Below, piece by piece: positions 31,475 to 36,007 of a stretch of 36,007 bases of DNA. The stretch lies in the NCBI GenBank assembly GCA_026713705.1, contig JAPONY010000005.1:1-36007 (forward strand), read 5' to 3'. Each line of letters begins with the position of its first letter. Position 1 is the first letter of the stretch. The position numbers and the translations under genes were made by a program. The notes beneath the pieces are model-generated. The model ran no database searches. It saw only the letters and a program-made list of their open reading frames with translations, and had not been told where the DNA came from. Source of the DNA: Gammaproteobacteria bacterium. GTDB taxonomy: Bacteria; Pseudomonadota; Gammaproteobacteria; Poriferisulfidales; Poriferisulfidaceae.

Positions 31475-33220
31475 TCAGGCTCCAAGCCCAGGATTGTCCT
31501 GGATATTCAATAAATTAGGCTTGTTCAGCACCGGAAGATTGACTTCCTTCTTCGAGAGCAGCCATTCCCGTACTATATCCCAGACCGGCGGCCCCGGCGC
31601 CACCGAACCGACCACTCCCCAGCCGCTCACCTTGTAGCCACGCTTCGGGTCCAGTGCCGCACCGTCGCGGGTACGTAAGTCACGGATCCTGTCTCCGACC
31701 TGCGCCGTAGGATCAAGGCTGTATTCGATTCCGGCCACGCGCACCATATCCCCGCCCTGCTGCTGATAGGGATCCAGGTTGAAGAGGTTGTCCGCCACAT
31801 CCTCCAGAATCAACTTGATCTGCTCTCCGCTCATTTCGTTCATGTACGTTTCCGGATACGTGATCGCAGTCTGATCCAGCACGTGTTCCATGGTCAGGGT
31901 TTCTCCCGGCAGAACGGTCGTCCCCCACCGAAAACCCGGTGACAAGGCAACCTCGGCATCGTAATGCTCCAGGAGCGCCTCGCAGATCACCTGGTCGAAA
32001 GTCCCGTTGAAATTACCCCGGCGATACAAGGTCTGGCCAGCCACGGCCAGCGGCTGACTCAGGGTCTCCAGATGCGGCTCTCGCATCCGCTCGATCCAAG
32101 CCTGCATTTCGGGGTCCGGCGGCAACATGGAAGAGAAAACCGGAAGCAGGCGATAGCGGAATCCAGCCAAGCGGCCCTGTTTCACCTGGAAATCCATCAC
32201 CCCCAGAAACTTCCCGTTCGACCCCGCATTGGTCACCAGCGTCATCCCGCCGGGATTCTGCACCTCGATGGCCGCCGGCACTCCATCGTGGGTATGCCCT
32301 CCGAAGATGGCATCCAGCCCCGACACTCGGGAAGCCAGTTTGAGATCCACGTCCATGCCGTTGTGCGACAGCAACAGAACCAGGCCCGGATTGTGGCGTG
32401 ACCGAATCTCTTCCACCAGTGCCTGCAAGGGGGCCTCCTGAATGCCGTAACTCCAGTTGGGAACGAACCGCTTGGGGTTCGCGACCGGCGTGTACGGAAA
32501 CGCCTGTCCGATCACGGCCATCTGAACACCTCCGACTTCGCGCAGAGTATAAGGCCGGAACGCGTGCCCGGTGTCCTCGTCGAAGGCTGGCAATTCATCG
32601 AATATCGCTTCCTCCGTCAAGTAGATGTTCTGAGCCACGAATTCGGCGTTTGACTGCGCCAGATTGGCGCGTAATACTTCTTCCCCGTACGTGAATTCCC
32701 AGTGTCCGGTCATCACGTCGACTCCAAGACGGTTGCATGCCTCCACCATGTCCGTGCCTCGGCTCCACAGGGCCGTGCCTGATCCTTGCCAGGTATCTCC
32801 GCCGTCCAGCAACAAAGTCTGCTCCACGCCTACGGCATCCCGCAAGCGCGCGATCAGTGTCGACAGGTGTGCAAAGCCCCCGACCTTGCCGTAGGTCTCG
32901 GCCAAGGACGGAAAATTCAAATAGGTCAGCGCATGCGCTTCCAGGCTGTCTGCAGCCAAACCAAAATGCTCCAGAAAAGCCTGCCCCACCAAATGAGGCG
33001 GCCGCCCGAGCGCCGTGCCGAGCCCCAGATTCGTATCCGGTTCGCGAAAGTAGACCGGCAGCAGCTGCGCGTGGCAGTCGGTGAAATGCAGGATCCGGAC
33101 ATTGCCGAACGCGGGAAGATCATATAGAGCATTCGCGGCACGTGCACCACGATGCGGCAGCATCCCTGCCGCTGAGGCCGCCACCATCACCGACAAGAAT
33201 TCGCGCCGGTTCAGATGCAT
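31475..33220 (-). CDS. soxB: SoxB, thiosulfohydrolase
   Basis: SoxB cleaves sulfate from the thiosulfonate on SoxY by hydrolysis with two manganese ions. The protein has 581 residues. The twin-arginine signal is LNRREFLSVMVAASAAGML. The metallophosphatase motifs follow: ILHFTDCHAQLLPVYFREP near residue 45, LLDGGDTWQGSGTALWSRG near 140, TGHWEFTYG near 170, LLSHNGMDVDLKLA near 285 and IFGGHTHDGVPA near 310. The C-terminal 5'-nucleotidase-like domain is complete, with WGTTVLPGETLT. It starts 8 bases after soxK. Confidence 0.96.
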   Translation of the reverse strand: MHLNRREFLSVMVAASAAGMLPHRGARAANALYDLPAFGNVRILHFTDCHAQLLPVYFREPDTNLGLGTALGRPPHLVGQAFLEHFGLAADSLEAHALTYLNFPSLAETYGKVGGFAHLSTLIARLRDAVGVEQTLLLDGGDTWQGSGTALWSRGTDMVEACNRLGVDVMTGHWEFTYGEEVLRANLAQSNAEFVAQNIYLTEEAIFDELPAFDEDTGHAFRPYTLREVGGVQMAVIGQAFPYTPVANPKRFVPNWSYGIQEAPLQALVEEIRSRHNPGLVLLLSHNGMDVDLKLASRVSGLDAIFGGHTHDGVPAAIEVQNPGGMTLVTNAGSNGKFLGVMDFQVKQGRLAGFRYRLLPVFSSMLPPDPEMQAWIERMREPHLETLSQPLAVAGQTLYRRGNFNGTFDQVICEALLEHYDAEVALSPGFRWGTTVLPGETLTMEHVLDQTAITYPETYMNEMSGEQIKLILEDVADNLFNLDPYQQQGGDMVRVAGIEYSLDPTAQVGDRIRDLRTRDGAALDPKRGYKVSGWGVVGSVAPGPPVWDIVREWLLSKKEVNLPVLNKPNLLNIQDNPGLGA

Positions 33221-33228
33221 GGAGAAAC

Positions 33229-33540
33229 TTATTGCAAAAAGGGTTCGGGCCCGACCTTGCCGGCCTGCGAGGTCATTTGCTCATAACCCCGATGCCCTTG
33301 CTGTTCGGCCTTCTTCGCCAGTTTCACGGCCGCTTCGAAGTCGCCTGCCTCAGCCAGTTTCTTGGCTTCCTTCAGGAGCTTTTCGGTGTCCCGCCATTCG
33401 CCGCTGACCGAAGCCGCCTGCTGCTGCGCGGCAACCGCCGCTTCGTATGCCATATCGAAGTCCGACTGGTCGGCCGCAGACGCAACTGCGGCAGTCCCGC
33501 ACAAGGCCAAAGCGGCGAGAGCTGGCGTACAGAATTTCAC
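33229..33540 (-). CDS. soxK: SoxK, SoxXA-binding protein
   Basis: A 103-residue exported protein with signal peptide MKFCTPALAALALCGTAAVA. The mature part is almost entirely helical: DFDMAYEAAVAAQQQAA, WRDTEKLLKEAKKLAEAGDF and EAAVKLAKKAEQQG, followed by GYEQM. This matches SoxXA-binding proteins (SoxK), which bind SoxXA and raise its activity in green and purple sulfur bacteria. The position between soxA and soxB supports the name. Confidence 0.85.
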   Translation of the reverse strand: MKFCTPALAALALCGTAAVASAADQSDFDMAYEAAVAAQQQAASVSGEWRDTEKLLKEAKKLAEAGDFEAAVKLAKKAEQQGHRGYEQMTSQAGKVGPEPFLQ

Positions 33541-33547
33541 GACAGCC

Positions 33548-34402
33548 TCACTTCCGTGCCGCCGGCCCGTTCAGGGGCAGGCCATTGCTCATGCGGGTGT
33601 GGAAGTATTCCAGATTCCGGTACTCTTCGCCCTGAGCCTTGAACGGCTTGGCCCGTACCTGCTTGTTGCAACCGGTATAGCGGCGGTGCAGGGGTCCAAT
33701 CGCGCCCCACTTCGACCGGTAGACCGGCCAGCCGGTTGCCTGGCCCAGCGCCGGACTCAAGGATTCGGTGCGCAACTTGCGCCCCGCCATGCTGAAATGA
33801 CAGTGCGCGCAGGCAAAATTCAACTGGCCGCGGCGCGTGAAATAGAATTCGCGTCCTTTCTTGTACGCTTCCAGTGCGCGAGGATCGTCTTCGGGCACCA
33901 CCACGTTGATGATCTGGCCTCGCGACTCGTACGCCATGTAAGCCAGGATGTCCACGATCGCACCCTTCTTGTACTTCAGAGGCTCCTCGCCATTGGCCTC
34001 GCGGCACTGGTTGATCGCAAGCGCCAGAGTCAGCACCTGCCCCTGATCCCTGTCCCACCTCGGGTAGTGATGCTGCACTCCCGGCTCCCCGAAACAGTCC
34101 GCATAGGATTTCCCGTTGGCAAACGGGGTGTTCCACATCTCTTCGCCGTTGGCGATCGCCACCTCATACGGGGGGAATTCTTCGATCAGCTCCCAGTTTG
34201 CGCGCCAGGCCGGGTCCAGAGCGTACGAGCCGTTGGCGAATTCCTCCCAGGGAAGGTCGGGGAACTTGTTCTTGAAGAACTGCTGAATCCCCTCCAGGTC
34301 CTTGTCGGGGTCCACCTCGCCATCCGCACCCACGTTGGCATTGACCACCAGTCCCGCAAACAGCAGGCAAACTGAGCAGGCCAAAGCCTTTCGGGAAATC
34401 AC
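33548..34402 (-). CDS. soxA: SoxA, monoheme cytochrome c subunit of SoxXA
   Basis: SoxXA oxidatively joins thiosulfate to the Cys of SoxYZ. The protein has 284 residues with signal peptide (ISRKALACSVCLLFAGLVVNANVGA). A single CxxCH heme site, FACAHCHFSM, lies near residue 187. HRRYTGCNKQVRAKPF near residue 235 contains the Cys that becomes the cysteine persulfide heme ligand. The first heme site of diheme SoxA is not present; only DCFG and NQCRE remain in that half, perhaps as a disulfide. The start is GTG, overlapping soxZ by 4 bases. Confidence 0.94.
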   Translation of the reverse strand: MISRKALACSVCLLFAGLVVNANVGADGEVDPDKDLEGIQQFFKNKFPDLPWEEFANGSYALDPAWRANWELIEEFPPYEVAIANGEEMWNTPFANGKSYADCFGEPGVQHHYPRWDRDQGQVLTLALAINQCREANGEEPLKYKKGAIVDILAYMAYESRGQIINVVVPEDDPRALEAYKKGREFYFTRRGQLNFACAHCHFSMAGRKLRTESLSPALGQATGWPVYRSKWGAIGPLHRRYTGCNKQVRAKPFKAQGEEYRNLEYFHTRMSNGLPLNGPAARK

Positions 34403-34707
34403 TTGACTTCCACCTCCAGTGCATCGGAGTGACCCTGATTATCGGTCCAGGCCAGAGTCAGGAGATCGCCCTTGGAGCCTTTGTACTTGAACGACAGGTA
34501 CGGATTCTTGGCGACACCGGTTCCCCAGTTCGCGGTGAAGACGACCTCGCCTCCGACCGTCGCCGTCACCTCCTGTATGAAATGCGCCGGAATGACGTTG
34601 CCGTCACCATCTTTGCGCAGTCCCGTCTCCATCGGATGGGTAATTAGGGCCTTCACGGTCACGACACCGTCTTTTTCCTTGGCCCGCACACGCATGCTTC
34701 CCGCCAT
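34399..34707 (-). CDS. soxZ: SoxZ, sulfur carrier complex subunit
   Basis: A 102-residue all-beta protein without signal peptide that is exported together with SoxY. MRVRAKEKDGVVTVKALITH and IPAHFIQEVTATVGGEVVF are typical. The ATG at 34707 has AAGGAG upstream; a longer in-frame reading to 34743 is unlikely. SoxZ positions the SoxY arm. It overlaps the soxA GTG by 4 bases. Confidence 0.95.
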   Translation of the reverse strand: MAGSMRVRAKEKDGVVTVKALITHPMETGLRKDGDGNVIPAHFIQEVTATVGGEVVFTANWGTGVAKNPYLSFKYKGSKGDLLTLAWTDNQGHSDALEVEVK

Positions 34708-34723
34708 GATTTTGTCTCCTTGT

Positions 34724-35161
34724 TTAGCCGCCGCAGCCGCCAATGGTTACTTTGACTTCCCGTACACCGGAATATGACTTGCCGCCCGCTTCCACGAGTG
34801 CCACGACATTGGATGTTTTCAACATCTTCACCCGGGTCGAGACATACGGGACCGAATCGGGGGTCAGATCGTACGTAGAGGTCAGCGACAGAGGGTTCTG
34901 CTCGACCACGATGCTGATCCGGGTTACATCTTCGAGCGTCGTGGAAACTGAAATCGGGACCACCGCGCCATTTTCCGCAATGTCCGGTGCGGTAATGGTG
35001 ATGGCATCGCTGGGTGCCGGCTTGCTGCCTGCCAGCATGTCAATAAGCGCGCCAGACTCTTGCGCCTCGAATGCGTCCTTGGGCCAGGCGGCATGCACGG
35101 AACCTGCAACGAACAGTGTCCCGAGACCCAGGCCCGCAGTTAGAAAAGTTCTTCGATCCAT
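34724..35161 (-). CDS. soxY: SoxY, covalent sulfur carrier
   Basis: A 145-residue protein ending in VKVTIGGCGG, the swinging arm whose Cys carries thiosulfate intermediates. The N-terminus MDRRTFLTAGLGLGTLFVA is a twin-arginine signal, which also carries SoxZ out of the cytoplasm. The core (VVPISVSTTLEDVTRISIVV) is the SoxY beta sandwich. It lies 16 bases before soxZ and 18 after soxX. Confidence 0.96.
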   Translation of the reverse strand: MDRRTFLTAGLGLGTLFVAGSVHAAWPKDAFEAQESGALIDMLAGSKPAPSDAITITAPDIAENGAVVPISVSTTLEDVTRISIVVEQNPLSLTSTYDLTPDSVPYVSTRVKMLKTSNVVALVEAGGKSYSGVREVKVTIGGCGG

Positions 35162-35179
35162 GGTCTCATTCTCTCCCAG

Positions 35180-35521
35180 TTAAAGGGTGTAAAGAAACTC
35201 GACAATCTTGTCGATTTCCTCTTCCGTCAGAATTTGGTGCTTGCCGAACGGCGGCATCATGGCATGAGGGCGAAATTGCGGCTGATTCCAGACATTCTGC
35301 CGCAAAACTTCCTTGTCGGGAAAACGCGTCTGCATGGCTACCAGCGGCACGGAAATGTTGCCCGACGCCTGGCCCCCCGGAATGTTGTGGCAGGAAAGGC
35401 AATTTCCCTTCTTGACGTCGAAGGCGATTTGTCGCCCTTCTTCGATCATCTGATCATCCGCTTGCACCAGCGGCGCGAAGCCCACGCATACGGTCACGAA
35501 CAACAGCCGAAAGCCTTTCAC
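35180..35521 (-). CDS. soxX: SoxX, monoheme cytochrome c subunit of SoxXA
   Basis: A cytochrome of 113 residues with signal peptide starting VKGFRLLFVTVCVGFAPLVQA. The heme site is KGNCLSCHNIPGG near residue 41, and HAMMPPFGKHQILTEEEI provides the distal Met. GTG at 35521 is chosen because it places the signal peptide at the very N-terminus; a TTG at 35566 would add 15 residues. It is the first gene of the operon soxXYZAKB-hbpS-soxW. Confidence 0.92.
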   Translation of the reverse strand: MKGFRLLFVTVCVGFAPLVQADDQMIEEGRQIAFDVKKGNCLSCHNIPGGQASGNISVPLVAMQTRFPDKEVLRQNVWNQPQFRPHAMMPPFGKHQILTEEEIDKIVEFLYTL

Positions 35522-35713
35522 TCGGGGTTCCTGCAACAATCTGTTTGACCGAGGTATTGTACACAACGGAAGAGGGAAAATGTTACAGATTTGGCGAAAA
35601 TTCCCGTTGAATCACTCTATTCCAATATGGAAATGAGCCTGAAGGCGAGAGGGTGAGCGTGGCGGGAGTGGGAGTGGTTAACAGGGGTTTGCATTCTACC
35701 TGACGGGAGGGAT

Positions 35714-35743
35714 GCTGCCGTCGGTGGCCGGGCGGGCGGCAGC
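35714..35743. repeat. inverted repeat between soxX and the partial transposase gene
   Basis: GCTGCC (35714-35719) and GGCAGC (35738-35743) flank an 18-base GC-rich loop. It might be a terminator for the minus-strand gene ending at 35803 or part of the end of an insertion sequence. The remainder of 35522-35802 shows no gene and no convincing promoter, though soxX must be transcribed from here. Confidence 0.35.
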
Positions 35744-35802
35744 CCGGGATTTCCTTGAAATTCCCCATTCGTCAAGTCCGTGTCCGGGAGGCGTGAGCGG
35801 TC

Positions 35803-36007
35803 TCAGGCTGCCGAGGCCAGATGGGCCAGGATCGGCTCGAACAGCTTCTTCCGTTCGCGCAGCAGGCGCGCGGCCGAGTCGTTGTCGCTGAGCCGCCGGG
35901 CCTGAAGCGCCAGCTGTTCCAGCGTCACGCCCGGGCGCAGGAACGAGGCCGCGTCCGGCAGCGAGCGGAACTTCTCGTACGGCGTCCTCAGGTCCTGCGG
36001 GCGGTAC
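35803..36007 (-). CDS. C-terminal end of a probable transposase (partial, cut by window edge)
   Basis: The last 67 codons of a GC-rich gene entering from the right edge. It reads YRPQDLRTPYEKFRSLPD and LRPGVTLEQLALQARRLSDN, then ends in EPILAHLASAA. The TPYEKFRSLPDA block looks like the tail of integrase-core (DDE) insertion-sequence transposases, where RTPYE follows the catalytic domain. The catalytic part lies outside the window, so the assignment is tentative. If correct, a mobile element sits about 280 bases upstream of the sox operon. Confidence 0.5.
   Translation of the reverse strand, partial: YRPQDLRTPYEKFRSLPDAASFLRPGVTLEQLALQARRLSDNDSAARLLRERKKLFEPILAHLASAA

Noticed and set aside
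35540-35640. sox promoter
   Set aside because: A TACAAT on the minus strand near 35555 is -10-like, but no acceptable -35 exists at 16-18 bases; not supported strongly enough to list.

Overview
The window looks like chromosomal DNA of a sulfur-oxidizing gammaproteobacterium of the Chromatiales/Ectothiorhodospiraceae kind. The basis is a complete oxidative (reverse) dissimilatory sulfite reductase cluster in the order dsrABEFHCMKLJOPN, known from Allochromatium vinosum, and a separate periplasmic thiosulfate-oxidation cluster. No rRNA or tRNA gene was seen, so a genus cannot be named. Housekeeping and sulfur genes are GC-rich; several accessory stretches between them (about 2.7-4.0, 9.3-9.5, 14.4-15.1 and 27.1-29.9 kb) are clearly more AT-rich.

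Layout. 0-1 kb: a nucleotidyltransferase/HEPN toxin-antitoxin pair whose HEPN gene is frameshifted. 1-2 kb: polyprenyl diphosphate synthase (ispB). 2-5.7 kb, minus strand: a Phd/PIN pair, a SLOG protein with a truncated phosphoribosyltransferase, a second nucleotidyltransferase with a broken hepT, and a DUF4143 ATPase behind a 35-bp palindrome. 5.9-8.9 kb: polyphosphate kinase and a short exopolyphosphatase. 9-10 kb: a broken RelB/DinJ antitoxin and a small-antitoxin/PIN pair. 10.1-11.9 kb: dihydroxy-acid dehydratase (ilvD). 12-15 kb: a second DUF4143 ATPase behind three direct repeats, a DsrC-like protein without cysteines, HigBA, and a lone Mrr-N-like domain. 15.2-27.1 kb: the dsr operon. 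27.1-29.9 kb: a small membrane protein, an AbrB/PIN pair, a Cys-rich exported protein and a voltage-gated-type ion channel. 30-35.5 kb, minus strand: soxXYZAKB, an HbpS-like gene and soxW. The right edge holds the end of a probable transposase gene.

How the genes work together. SoxXA (with SoxK) would attach thiosulfate to the Cys of SoxYZ and SoxB would release sulfate. No soxCD is present in the window, which fits organisms that store the sulfane sulfur and oxidize it in the cytoplasm. DsrEFH and DsrC carry the sulfur to DsrAB, DsrL exchanges electrons with NAD(P), the DsrMKJOP membrane complex handles DsrC and quinone redox chemistry, and DsrN amidates siroheme. SoxW probably maintains thiol redox state in the periplasm.

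Most unusual points: a gene chimera in which a decayed hepT runs directly into the 3' part of a phosphoribosyltransferase gene; single-base frameshifts in three of seven toxin-antitoxin loci; two DUF4143 ATPase genes each with its own repeat architecture upstream; a cysteine-free DsrC paralogue 1.5 kb before dsrA; and a sox gene order that resembles that of green sulfur bacteria.
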